Assembly: GCA_018003315.1 (NCBI GenBank)
Contig: JAGNEJ010000008.1
Location: forward strand, 1-64,000
Length of the DNA: 64,000 nucleotides
Reading direction: 5' to 3'
Origin: Verrucomicrobiales bacterium
GTDB lineage: Bacteria; Verrucomicrobiota; Verrucomicrobiia; Verrucomicrobiales; V1-33
Each line of letters opens with the position of its first letter. Position 1 is the stretch's first letter. Below, piece after piece: positions 26,493 to 34,637 of the stretch. The notes beneath the pieces were generated by a model. It did not search any database and was not told the DNA's origin. It worked only from the letters and a program-made list of their open reading frames with translations. Position numbers and translations under genes: made by a program.

Positions 26493-26689
26493 TGTTCCAA
26501 GTTCCCCGCCTTCCGTCAATTCGCGAGAAGTCGGTGCGGAGGCGGAGGTCGGCGCATTGGCTCAAACAACCGGCACCGGCGGCGGCGAACGCAGCCAAGC
26601 CGGCCAAACGCACCCATCCATTGTTGCCGCTGGCAAAGCGCGGAGGATTGGCTACGTTGCCGCAACCGCGGCACTGCCAGGCACTTTCC

Positions 26690-27718
26690 ATGACCCCGAA
26701 ACCCTCCCAGAAAACCGAACTGTTTGTCGGTATTTTTGTGTTCTGCGGACTCAGTCTGCTGGCGGGGCTCATTCTGAAGTTTGGCGACTTCAAATTCTGG
26801 TTCCGGGACAAATATCCCCTGACGGTGGTGTTTCCGGATGCCGGCAATCTGGTGAAAAACGCCCCGGTGCGGCGCGGCGGAGTGGAAATTGGCCGCCTGG
26901 TGAAGGACCCGACGCTGGCTCCGGGGCTGCGCGGTGTGCGGGTGCAGATGGTGGTGTATCAGGAATTTCACGTCGCCAGGGAATCGACCTTCCAGATCAA
27001 GACGGATGGAATCATCGGCGACACGTATGTCGAAGTGACCCCGCCGGACAACCCATCCGGAGAAATGCTAAAGCCCAACGACGAAGTGGCCGGCCAGGGC
27101 GGCACCGGATTCAACGACCTGAGCAATACCGCCAACCGCGTGGCGGAAAAAACGGTGACGGTCCTGGAAGACATCAAAAAATCCCTGACCGACCTCCAGA
27201 CGGCCATTTCAAAAATCAACACCGGGCTGCTTTCCGAGGAAAACCTGACCAGCGTCCGCAGCGCCCTGAAAAACCTGGATGAGACCATCAAAAAGCTCGA
27301 CAACGAAGTGCTGAGTCCGGACAACGTGGCCGCGGTGACTGCTTCCATCGCCAAAATCAAGCAGGCAGCAGACAAATTCGATGTGGCGCTGGAGAAGGCG
27401 GGCCAAGCCATTGACACCGTGGACAGGGCCGTTTCCCAAAAACTCAGTCCGGGGCTGGATGAATTTGCCAAAGCGGCGGCCAGCTTCCGCCGGATGTCGG
27501 AAAACCTGGGCATGGTGGCGACCGACATGCGGACCGCCCCCGGGCTGATGAGCGCCCTGCTGCGGGATGCCAACCTCCGCGATGACTTCGTCCGGCTGGC
27601 GGACAACCTCAGGCGTCACGGGGTGCTCTGGTACAAGGACGATGCCGCGAAACGGGCCGCCGAATCCCAGCCGGGGGCCAAACCCGTGCGTCCCGGCCTG
27701 CCCTGGAAAAAAAACTGA
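26690..27718 (+). CDS. MlaD/MCE-domain phospholipid-transport protein
   Basis: A 342-residue protein with an N-terminal membrane anchor (ELFVGIFVFCGLSLLAGLILKFGD) followed by one MCE domain (KYPLTVVFPDAGNLVKNAPVRRGGVEIG, then GVRVQMVV, FQIKTDGIIGDTYVEVTP). Residues 150-310 are a long helical, coiled-coil-like region (DIKKSLTDLQTAISKI, SALKNLDETIKKLDNEVL) typical of MlaD/PqiB-like tunnel proteins. Such proteins form hexameric rings in the periplasm for lipid movement to or from the outer membrane. The partner ATPase and permease (mlaE, mlaF) are not adjacent. ATG 26690 is chosen because the family N-terminus starts there. It lies 21 nt upstream of the PIN-TRAM gene, probably in one operon. Confidence 0.9.
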   Translation: MTPKPSQKTELFVGIFVFCGLSLLAGLILKFGDFKFWFRDKYPLTVVFPDAGNLVKNAPVRRGGVEIGRLVKDPTLAPGLRGVRVQMVVYQEFHVARESTFQIKTDGIIGDTYVEVTPPDNPSGEMLKPNDEVAGQGGTGFNDLSNTANRVAEKTVTVLEDIKKSLTDLQTAISKINTGLLSEENLTSVRSALKNLDETIKKLDNEVLSPDNVAAVTASIAKIKQAADKFDVALEKAGQAIDTVDRAVSQKLSPGLDEFAKAAASFRRMSENLGMVATDMRTAPGLMSALLRDANLRDDFVRLADNLRRHGVLWYKDDAAKRAAESQPGAKPVRPGLPWKKN

Positions 27719-27739
27719 CCTGCTCCCGCTTTATTTCGC

Positions 27740-28816
27740 ATGCCGACCGTTACCATCCTCAAACTTGTCCGCGCCGTTTTCGTCATTCTCTGCGTGCTGC
27801 TGGGCACCTCCCTGGCACTGGGCAGCAATGGCCGGGTGGACCTCTGGGTCGGTGCGCTCGGCGGGCTGGTTTTTTCCAGTCTGCTCATCCTCGTGGACAT
27901 GCTGCTCAAGAGCTTCACCATCCGCAGCTTTTCCTCCGGCACGTTTGGACTGATGATCGGCGTGCTCTGCGCCTGGCTGCTGACCCGCATTCCAGGATTT
28001 CCCGCCATGGAGGGGGACCAGGAGGACCTCAAGCGCATGCTCGCCGTCATGCTTTACTGCGCCCTGGGCTACATCGGCATCGTGCTGGCCCTGCGCAGCA
28101 ACCGGCAGGAATTCTCGCTCATCATTCCCTACGTGCGTTTCCGCAACGAGGGGGTCATGCGCCAGCCGCTGCTGGTGGATACCAACATCATCATCGACGG
28201 ACGCCTGCCCGGCATCTGCGCCACCGGATTCCTCGACGGCACGCTCATCGTTCCGCGGTTTGTCCTCGACGAACTGCACCTCCTGGCGGATTCCGGCGAC
28301 CAGATCAAGCGGGAGCGCGGACGGCGCGGACTGGACTGCATGGAGGTGCTGAAAAAAATGCCCAATCTGGAGGTCAGCATTCACGACGACTATCAAACGC
28401 AGGAAAAAATGGTGGATACGAAACTCATCCAGCTCGCCAAGCTGCTGGATGCCCGGCTGCTCACCAACGATGCCAACCTCGGCCGCGTGGCCCAGTTGCA
28501 GGGGTTGAGCGTGCTCAACCTCAACCAACTGGCCCAGGCGATCCGCCCGGTGCTTAACATTGGGGATGAAATCGAACTGGTGCTGGTCAAGGAAGGCAAG
28601 GACGCCCACCAAGCCGTCGGTTACACCCCGGACGGGGCCATGATCGTCGTCAACCATGCCAGGGAGCGCATGGGCTCCACCGTGACCGTCACCGTCAGCA
28701 GCGCGCTGCAAACCTCCGCCGGGCGGCTCATTTTCGCCGAACTCAAACCGGGGTCGGCATCCTCCAGTGGCAGCCCGCCTCCATCTGCTGCCAGAGCGCC
28801 CCGCAGCCTGCACTGA
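27740..28816 (+). CDS. YacL-like PIN/TRAM-domain membrane protein
   Basis: A 358-residue protein. Four hydrophobic spans in the first 125 residues (LVRAVFVILCVLLGTSLAL, WVGALGGLVFSSLLILV, FGLMIGVLCAWLL, AVMLYCALGYIGIVLAL) precede a PIN nuclease-like domain starting at LLVDTNIIIDGRL. Acidic residues of the PIN site lie in DTN, DELHLLAD and TNDANLG. A TRAM-like RNA-binding domain follows (VGYTPDGAMIVVNHA, VTVTVSSALQTSAGRLIFA). The order membrane-PIN-TRAM matches the YacL family, whose target RNA is not well known. The MCE gene lies directly upstream on the same strand. Confidence 0.92.
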   Translation: MPTVTILKLVRAVFVILCVLLGTSLALGSNGRVDLWVGALGGLVFSSLLILVDMLLKSFTIRSFSSGTFGLMIGVLCAWLLTRIPGFPAMEGDQEDLKRMLAVMLYCALGYIGIVLALRSNRQEFSLIIPYVRFRNEGVMRQPLLVDTNIIIDGRLPGICATGFLDGTLIVPRFVLDELHLLADSGDQIKRERGRRGLDCMEVLKKMPNLEVSIHDDYQTQEKMVDTKLIQLAKLLDARLLTNDANLGRVAQLQGLSVLNLNQLAQAIRPVLNIGDEIELVLVKEGKDAHQAVGYTPDGAMIVVNHARERMGSTVTVTVSSALQTSAGRLIFAELKPGSASSSGSPPPSAARAPRSLH

Positions 28817-28834
28817 GCAGATCCACAACGCTGC

Positions 28835-29542
28835 TCACACCGCGCAGGCAGCAACGGTGGAACTTTTGTCCGCGACGTAAATGCTGGCGACTCCAAAGTT
28901 CAGCGCCACTGCTCGCGCTGCCGTGAATCCATTTTCCTTGAGCAGCGCGCACATCGCCTCTCCGCTGGGAAACTGTTCGATGGATGCGGAGAGATATTCG
29001 TATGCCTGGCGCTGACGGGTGATGAAACCGGCGATTTTTGGAAGCACCCGGTGGAGGTAGAAGCGGTAGCCGCCGCGCAGCCCCGGCAGCGTGGGCAGCG
29101 AAAAATCCAGCACCACCAAATGTCCCGCCGGAGTCAGCACGCGGGCCATTTCCGCAACGGCTTTCGGCCACGATGCCATGTTGCGCAGTCCAAACGCCAC
29201 CGTGACGACATCGAAAGCTCCGGCGGCAAAGGGAAGATTCATGGCATCTGCCACCAGCAGTTCCAGTCCCGGCACGTTGCGCTTGCGCGCCTCTTCCAGC
29301 ATCGGCGCACAGAAATCCGCCCCCACAATGTGCACGCCCGGACACACCCTGGCCAGTTCCATGGCCAGATCTCCGCTGCCAGTGGCCAGGTCGAGAATTT
29401 TCCGCGGGGCAAACTGCCGGACGATGCGGGCTACTTTCCTGCGCCACAAAATGTCCGTTCCCAGCGAGAGCACGTGATTGGTGACCACATAGCGGCTGGA
29501 AATCTGTGAAAACGCCTCCTGGACGAACTGGGGGTCTTGCAT
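28835..29542 (-). CDS. ubiE: Demethylmenaquinone/ubiquinone C-methyltransferase (UbiE/MenG)
   Basis: A 235-residue class I SAM methyltransferase. The SAM-binding motif is ILDLATGSGDLA. The UbiE family signatures FGLRN (in VTVAFGLRNMASW) and the N-terminal F-x-x-ISSRYVVTNHVLSLG are present, as is the late RFYLHRVLPKIAGFITRQRQAYEYLSAS box split across two helices. It methylates demethylmenaquinone (or the ubiquinone precursor) at the ring carbon. In this lineage menaquinone is more likely (inference). Its stop faces the PIN-TRAM gene, and a tRNA gene lies immediately upstream. Confidence 0.95.
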   Translation of the reverse strand: MQDPQFVQEAFSQISSRYVVTNHVLSLGTDILWRRKVARIVRQFAPRKILDLATGSGDLAMELARVCPGVHIVGADFCAPMLEEARKRNVPGLELLVADAMNLPFAAGAFDVVTVAFGLRNMASWPKAVAEMARVLTPAGHLVVLDFSLPTLPGLRGGYRFYLHRVLPKIAGFITRQRQAYEYLSASIEQFPSGEAMCALLKENGFTAARAVALNFGVASIYVADKSSTVAACAV

Positions 29543-29590
29543 GAAAACAGCGAGGGCGAGGGTTTTTCAAATCTCCCCCGCCCGAAAAAG

Positions 29591-29675
29591 TGGTGCTCGC
29601 GAGAGGACTCGAACCTCCACGGCTCTCACCATATGATCCTGAATCATACGCGTCTACCAATTCCGCCACGCGAGC
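29591..29675 (-). tRNA. tRNA-Leu (anticodon CAG)
   Basis: The minus strand folds as an 85-nt class II tRNA. The acceptor stem is GCTCGCG/CGCGAGC, followed by discriminator A and an encoded CCA. The anticodon stem TATGA/TCATA closes a TTCAGGA loop with anticodon CAG, reading the leucine codon CTG. A long variable arm (GGTGAGAGCC region) and a GGTTCGAGTCC T-loop support leucine. Confidence 0.96.
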
Positions 29676-29764
29676 AATAACCGCCAGACTGCCTGGGCCG
29701 ACCGAACGGAACGCGGAACAAATGCAGCTTTGCCGGTTCCACAACCGAAAATCTCAGGATTTTA

Positions 29765-29798
29765 TGATTCCGCCCGCAGCACCAGCATGGCGGAATCA
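29765..29798. repeat. 10-bp perfect inverted repeat upstream of the S16-C25-CHASE2 operon
   Basis: TGATTCCGCC (29765-29774) and GGCGGAATCA (29789-29798) are separated by 14 nt. No T-tract follows on either strand, so this does not look like an intrinsic terminator. It lies 93 nt before the first start codon of the protease operon and 89 nt from the tRNA. It may be an operator for a dimeric regulator or a leader hairpin. Confidence 0.6.
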
Positions 29799-29891
29799 AA
29801 AAACGCCACCTTATCATACCCCGGCGCGTTCAACCCCTCCCCGCAGCAGAAACTTGCGCAGAGGGGAGCGGTTGCTATCCTGCGGCCCGTG

Positions 29892-31067
29892 ATGATCCGA
29901 GTGTCGATGTGCATGGTGGCGCTGGCCGCGGCAGCGGTGGCTGCCGCGCAGGAGGCAGGCGCGCTCAAGCTGCAGCAGAGTGGCATCAAGGGTCTGGTGG
30001 TCATGGAACTGAGCGCCGGGGTGTTCGCGGCAAAAGCCACCCAGATGAACTGCACGGCGGTCCCTGCGGCGCCGGGGGCAGCGACTTCCCTGCAATTCAA
30101 CCAGACCGTGGGACCGGACATGGCCAAGGCGCTCGCCGAAGTGCAGAAATTCCTGGCCGTGAGATATGGCCGGCTGCCCACGGGTTATCGCCTGGAGCTG
30201 GCGTTCGAGGACAAATACAGCCCCAAGGACGGACCGTCCGCCGCAGTGGCTTGTGCGCTGATGGTCCATTCATTGATGACCGGAAGCGAAATCGATGGCG
30301 GTTTTGCCGTGACCGGCGACCTGAATGCGGACGGCAGCGTGCAGCCGGTCGGCGGGGTGGCCGACAAAGTCCGCGGTGCTGCCAACCGGAACTGCACCCA
30401 TGTCGGCATTCCCGCGGGCAATGCGGGGGCGATTTCCGACCTGCTGCTGCTCGAAGGACCGGAAAAAGTTTGGGACATTCAGATTTTCAGCCTGGAAACC
30501 TTTGACCAGGCGCTGGGGCTGGCCGCACCAAAACGGGAGGTGAAATTGCAGCAGGCGATGGATCAGTTTGCCGCGGTGCAGAAGGTGCTGAAACAGCGCC
30601 GGGATCCGGCCCTGCTCATGAATGCCAAGGTGCAGCAACGGCTGCAGGCGGTGGTCGAAGCTGCCCCGCAGCATCTTTCTGCGCGCCTGCTGCTGCTTGC
30701 CGGCAGCGGAAAAGGGGCGCGAATGCTTTCCCTGGGCGGCTCGCTGGAGCAGATCGAAAAAGCGGCTGCCGAACTGTTGAAGCAGACGCGGACGCCCCGT
30801 CCGGAAGGGGTGGACCAGGATGTGCTGGCCAGCCGCATGGCCGAACTGCGCCGCCTGCGGGGCAAGCTGGATGGACGAACCGTGGCCTTCGCCGATGCGG
30901 TCCAAGCGCTCGGCGACGGATTCCGCGCCTTGAAAAACCACCCTCCCAAAAGCTCTCCGGAACAGGTGCGGGCAATCGAAAAATTGACGGCGCTCGGGCT
31001 GAAAGTGGATGCGGAGGCGGACAAACTGCGCACCAACAAACAGTTGATGGAGGAACTGATGAAATGA
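29892..31067 (+). CDS. Secreted stand-alone Lon-type (S16) protease domain protein
   Basis: A 391-residue protein. ATG 29892 begins a short signal peptide (MIRVSMCMVALAAAAVAAAQ). Residues 25-210 resemble the proteolytic domain of Lon: DGPSAAVACALMVHSLMTG with catalytic Ser116, then DGGFAVTGDLNADGSVQPVGG and Lys159 in GGVADKVRGA. The Ser-Lys distance of 43 residues equals that in E. coli Lon (Ser679, Lys722). There is no AAA+ ATPase domain, so it cannot unfold substrates with ATP. The remaining 180 residues are helical (QQAMDQFAAVQKVLKQR, repeated Leu/Ala heptads). Its stop overlaps the start of the C25 protease gene in an ATGA arrangement, so the two are translationally coupled. Confidence 0.85.
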   Translation: MIRVSMCMVALAAAAVAAAQEAGALKLQQSGIKGLVVMELSAGVFAAKATQMNCTAVPAAPGAATSLQFNQTVGPDMAKALAEVQKFLAVRYGRLPTGYRLELAFEDKYSPKDGPSAAVACALMVHSLMTGSEIDGGFAVTGDLNADGSVQPVGGVADKVRGAANRNCTHVGIPAGNAGAISDLLLLEGPEKVWDIQIFSLETFDQALGLAAPKREVKLQQAMDQFAAVQKVLKQRRDPALLMNAKVQQRLQAVVEAAPQHLSARLLLLAGSGKGARMLSLGGSLEQIEKAAAELLKQTRTPRPEGVDQDVLASRMAELRRLRGKLDGRTVAFADAVQALGDGFRALKNHPPKSSPEQVRAIEKLTALGLKVDAEADKLRTNKQLMEELMK

Positions 31068-32590
31068 AAACCACGTTGAAGCCGATGCTCGTCTGCGCCG
31101 CCGCCGTGATGGCGCAGTTGTTCGTTGCCTGGTGTCCCGCCGCAGAGCAGCCGCGGGCGGTCTGGCTGGCGGTGGGCCATGCGGAATTTCTGGAGGCCGT
31201 TCAGCCGCTGGCGGAGTGGCGTCGGACGCAGGGTTACGAAACCGTGCTCAGTCCGCTTCCTCCGGAAGAAGCCATCCGCGCCAGTCCGCGTCCTCCTCAG
31301 TTCGTGCTGCTGCTGGGAGACGATGCCTGGGGGCCGGTGCCGCCGAGCGCGTCAGCGCCGCCATGGCAGTTGGCTTCACGCCGCGCTCCGTTTTACCGGT
31401 GGAAGAAAACCCAGCCGGAGGAATTCGCCACCGACATGAGTTTTGGCGACCTGGACCAGGATGGCGTGCCTGAGGTGCCGGTGGGGCGCATCCCCGCACA
31501 CACTGCGTCCGAGGTTTCCGCCGCCGCGGCAAAAATCCTCCGCTGGGAAAAACGAACTCCCGCACTGCAGGACCTTTCCATGCCCATCTGGACGGGGGAC
31601 CCCGCATTCGGACCGCTGTTTTCCCAGCTTTCCCTCGGCATGCTCTTTGCCTCGCTCAACCTCCATGCCCCCAAGTGGGTGGATTTCTGGTTCGTGGACG
31701 GCAATCCCAGCCTGCCCCTGTGCGGCAACCCGTTCGACCAGGCGCAGCGCTACAATGCGCGCATCACCAAAGGCGGCGGCGTCTTCACCGCCATGATGGG
31801 GCACGGGCATCCGGACCACTTCTGGAGCATGCGGCTGGACGGCAAATCCATCCACTATGGAATCAGGGACGCCACTGCCCTAACCGGTGATCAGCCCACG
31901 CCGCCCCATGTGATTTTCGCCTGTTCCTGCGGGAAATTTCAGGCAGCGGACCGGGTGAGTCTTGCGGAAGCACTCTTCGCCGCGCCGGGAGGCCCGGTCG
32001 CCTGCGTGGCGGCTTCGATCGATTCCCACCCCCTGACCAATTATTACACATCCACCGCGCTGCTGCGGGGTCTGAAGCGCGAGTTCCGTCAGTTCGGTGC
32101 GCTGTGGATTGCCGCGCAGCAGGAAGCGAAACAGCGCACAGAACGCGACAAGGAGCGGCTGCTGGCGGAAGTGGAGGGGAAACTCCACGGAGTGATGGAC
32201 CCAGCCCTGCTCAAGCGGGATCAGGTGCTGATGTACAACATCCTTGGGGACCCGGCTACCGCGGTGTTTCTGCCAAAACCCCTGACGGTAATGACCCGGC
32301 AGAGTGGCGCGGAATGCATCTGGGAGGTGACTGCGCCGGCCAACGCAACCCGCCTGCTGGTGCAGTTCCGCAAACCCCTGCAGGCGGCACTCCCACTGCG
32401 CGACCCCAGGATGCCCGCGGAGCCTGCCAATGCACTTTGGGAGGAAACCAACCGTGGATTTGCCTTCCGCACGGTGGCGGAAAAAAAGCCCGGCGAACCA
32501 TGGACGGGCGAAATCGCGGGGCCGGGAGTGGTGCGTTTCGTGGTGGAAAGCCCTGCGGGTCTGCATGCGGCCGGAGTCGAAGTGAAATGA
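31064..32590 (+). CDS. Secreted gingipain-type (C25) cysteine peptidase
   Basis: A 508-residue protein with a signal peptide (residues 1-27, ending CPAAEQ). The family C25 pattern is present: TDMSFGDLDQDGVPEVPVGR, the catalytic-His segment MMGHGHPDHFW (His247), and a catalytic-Cys segment FACSCGKF. In the latter, Cys287 aligns with the active-site Cys of gingipains, and AEALFAAPGGP follows as in that family. Clan CD (caspase-like) fold is expected. A C-terminal beta-sandwich-like region of about 110 residues (ANATRLLVQFRKPLQAALPL) follows, as in many C25 proteins. It is probably periplasmic or secreted. It overlaps the S16 gene by 4 nt and is followed after 7 nt by the CHASE2-like gene. Confidence 0.87.
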   Translation: MKTTLKPMLVCAAAVMAQLFVAWCPAAEQPRAVWLAVGHAEFLEAVQPLAEWRRTQGYETVLSPLPPEEAIRASPRPPQFVLLLGDDAWGPVPPSASAPPWQLASRRAPFYRWKKTQPEEFATDMSFGDLDQDGVPEVPVGRIPAHTASEVSAAAAKILRWEKRTPALQDLSMPIWTGDPAFGPLFSQLSLGMLFASLNLHAPKWVDFWFVDGNPSLPLCGNPFDQAQRYNARITKGGGVFTAMMGHGHPDHFWSMRLDGKSIHYGIRDATALTGDQPTPPHVIFACSCGKFQAADRVSLAEALFAAPGGPVACVAASIDSHPLTNYYTSTALLRGLKREFRQFGALWIAAQQEAKQRTERDKERLLAEVEGKLHGVMDPALLKRDQVLMYNILGDPATAVFLPKPLTVMTRQSGAECIWEVTAPANATRLLVQFRKPLQAALPLRDPRMPAEPANALWEETNRGFAFRTVAEKKPGEPWTGEIAGPGVVRFVVESPAGLHAAGVEVK

Positions 32591-32597
32591 CGCCTGC

Positions 32598-33875
32598 ATG
32601 TTTTCACGCAGCCTGATCCTCGTCCTGCTCGGCGGTATTTCCGCGCTTTTTCTGCACCGCGAGCAGCAGCGCGGACTTTTTGCGAAGCTGGATGCCGCGC
32701 ATGTCCGCTGGCTGCTGGACAACCGCAGAGACGCCGTGCCGCGGGCGGAGGCGAACGTGATTTTTGTCAGGATCGACGACCGCGACCGGCCCGAGGGGGA
32801 ACGGCAGTTCGAGACCTGGCCGCTTTCCGCCGCAGACTGGACCGGGTTGCTGGAGGAAATCGCAACCCACCGGCCGGGTGCGGTGGCCGTGCAGCCTGCA
32901 CTGGGCTGGGGCGCAGCGCCTGACGCTTCCCTGACAAAACTGGCAGGCGGCTTCCCCCGTGCGGTTTTTGGCGTGTGGGGCGAGGCGGGAGCGGGCAGCG
33001 AGGCGGCACCCGCTGCGGTGCCGCTTGCGGAAATCACCCGCATCGAGGGCAGCCGCGATGCGGTGCCGACGTTCACCAGCATTCCCCTTGGGCAGGAAGT
33101 CGGCGCGCTGGGAACGATGGCCCTCACGCATCTGGACCTCAGCGATGATCCGGCGGCAAAAGCCGCCGTGCATGACCGGGAATGCCGGATCCCGCTGCTC
33201 TTCCGCCACGGAGACCGCGTGTATCCGAGTTTCCTGCTGCACTCGCTGTGCCTGGACCTGGGAATTTCCCTGGCAGAGATCGAAGTGCGGCTGGGGAACG
33301 CCGTGGTCCTGCAAAACCGCATCCGCCTTCCCATCGACCGCGCTGGCGGCTTTGTTCTGCACCTGCTGCCGGTCAACGAGGCGGAGCTGCCAACCTTGAA
33401 TCTCGACACCTTCAAGCTGGATGCGGCACAGCTCGACCGCTTCCTTCCGAAAGGAGACCCCGTGCGCAGCGTGCTGCCGAAAGTCCCCGGTGCGCTGCTG
33501 TGGATCGCGCAGGATGACAGCGCTGCGCGGCGCTTGCCACTGGCGGACGGGCGGACCGTTTCCGCAGCGGAGCTGGCCGCGCGGGCGCTGCTGGCCATGG
33601 AAACCGGACGCAACATCGCCCCGCTGGCCGAACGCTGGCAGGCGGCGGCCTGCGGTGCTGCGGTGCTGCTCTGCGTGTGGCAGGGCCGTTTCCAGCGCCG
33701 TCATGCATGGAAGTTCGGCCTGCTTGCGGCGGTCGGCCTGGGCATGGTTTCACTCCTGACATTTCAAACCTGGGCGGTGTGGCTTCCGCTGGGCCCGTGC
33801 CTGGGCATTCTGGCCGCGGGAACGGCGGCCAATGCCATCCTGCGCCGGGAGTCCGCGCCGCCCGCCAGTGCCTGA
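32598..33875 (+). CDS. CHASE2-like sensor membrane protein without output domain
   Basis: A 425-residue protein. The N-terminal span (RSLILVLLGGISALFLH) is followed by an external region of about 320 residues. This resembles CHASE2: VIFVRIDDRDRPEG, WPLSAADWTGLLEEIATHRPGAVAV, then RIPLLFRHGDRVYPSFLLHSLCL and IRLPIDRAGGFVLHLL. Two or three membrane spans close the protein (residues about 348-414, including FGLLAAVGLGMVSLL). CHASE2 domains normally feed a kinase, cyclase or GGDEF domain inside the cell; here only a short tail (RRESAPPASA) follows. Its place right behind two secreted peptidase genes suggests a membrane partner or regulator for them (inference). Confidence 0.75.
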   Translation: MFSRSLILVLLGGISALFLHREQQRGLFAKLDAAHVRWLLDNRRDAVPRAEANVIFVRIDDRDRPEGERQFETWPLSAADWTGLLEEIATHRPGAVAVQPALGWGAAPDASLTKLAGGFPRAVFGVWGEAGAGSEAAPAAVPLAEITRIEGSRDAVPTFTSIPLGQEVGALGTMALTHLDLSDDPAAKAAVHDRECRIPLLFRHGDRVYPSFLLHSLCLDLGISLAEIEVRLGNAVVLQNRIRLPIDRAGGFVLHLLPVNEAELPTLNLDTFKLDAAQLDRFLPKGDPVRSVLPKVPGALLWIAQDDSAARRLPLADGRTVSAAELAARALLAMETGRNIAPLAERWQAAACGAAVLLCVWQGRFQRRHAWKFGLLAAVGLGMVSLLTFQTWAVWLPLGPCLGILAAGTAANAILRRESAPPASA

Positions 33876-33968
33876 GCGGAGTTGACGCGGCGATTCGGAA
33901 GCCGCTTGCCATTCAGGCCATCCGGTGGCATGAAACGGGCCGACGCTTTCCTCTCCGCTTTTCCACCC

Positions 33969-34601
33969 ATGCCGAAGATCATCATCCACAATCCCGACGG
34001 GACCACGGTCAAATACGGCCTCAACGGAAAAAATTTCACGGTGGGCCGCGCGGAGAACAACGACATCGTGCTGCCTGGCGGCTCCAGTTCGAACCACCAT
34101 GCCGTGTTCAAACTGCAGGATTCCGGCGACTTTTCGGTGACCGACCTTGATTCCACCAACAAAACCAAGGTCAATGGCGAGGAAGTGCAGACGCGGGTGC
34201 TGCGCAACGGTGACAGCCTCCTGTTCGGCGACATCCGCGCCGATTACGAATCCGATGTGCCGTCATCCCCCACCACCCCGGCGGCTGCCGCGACGGATGC
34301 CCCCGCGGCCCGCAATCCCTCCCATGCCGTCATCCCGGACCCCCAGCCACGCGCCCCCATGCCGGCTGCGCCCGGCGCACCGCGCCAGCCCTACGTCATG
34401 GCCCGGCCCGGTGCTCCCGCTGGCCAGCAGACGGGCGCCGCGGATGGCTGCTTCGCCCTGGTGCTGTTTCTTTTGCTGGGCGCTCTGGCATTTCTCGGCG
34501 GGATGTGGGGACGGCACTATCAGGACCACAAGCAATCCCTGCCGGCCTGGGCCAAGGATGTGATGGCGGCGCACCAGGCACCCAAACGGATGTCGCCCTG
34601 A
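33969..34601 (+). CDS. FHA-domain protein with C-terminal membrane anchor
   Basis: A 210-residue protein. Residues 1-95 are an FHA domain that binds phosphothreonine: TVGRAENNDIVLPG with Gly-Arg at 26-27, S-x-x-H in SNHH (Ser41, His44), and Asn-Gly at 69-70 before LRNGDSLLFGD. A Pro/Ala-rich linker follows, and a single membrane span (CFALVLFLLLGALAFLGG) near residues 158-177 anchors it. The FHA side should be cytoplasmic. Its ligands may be kinases such as the two Ser/Thr kinases of this window, but that is inference. ATG 33969 gives the usual FHA start; an upstream ATG at 33930 is possible. The metal ATPase gene follows 36 nt later. Confidence 0.9.
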   Translation: MPKIIIHNPDGTTVKYGLNGKNFTVGRAENNDIVLPGGSSSNHHAVFKLQDSGDFSVTDLDSTNKTKVNGEEVQTRVLRNGDSLLFGDIRADYESDVPSSPTTPAAAATDAPAARNPSHAVIPDPQPRAPMPAAPGAPRQPYVMARPGAPAGQQTGAADGCFALVLFLLLGALAFLGGMWGRHYQDHKQSLPAWAKDVMAAHQAPKRMSP

Positions 34602-34637
34602 CCCTGTCCGCCCACCGGCGCACTTTCCTGCCCTGAC

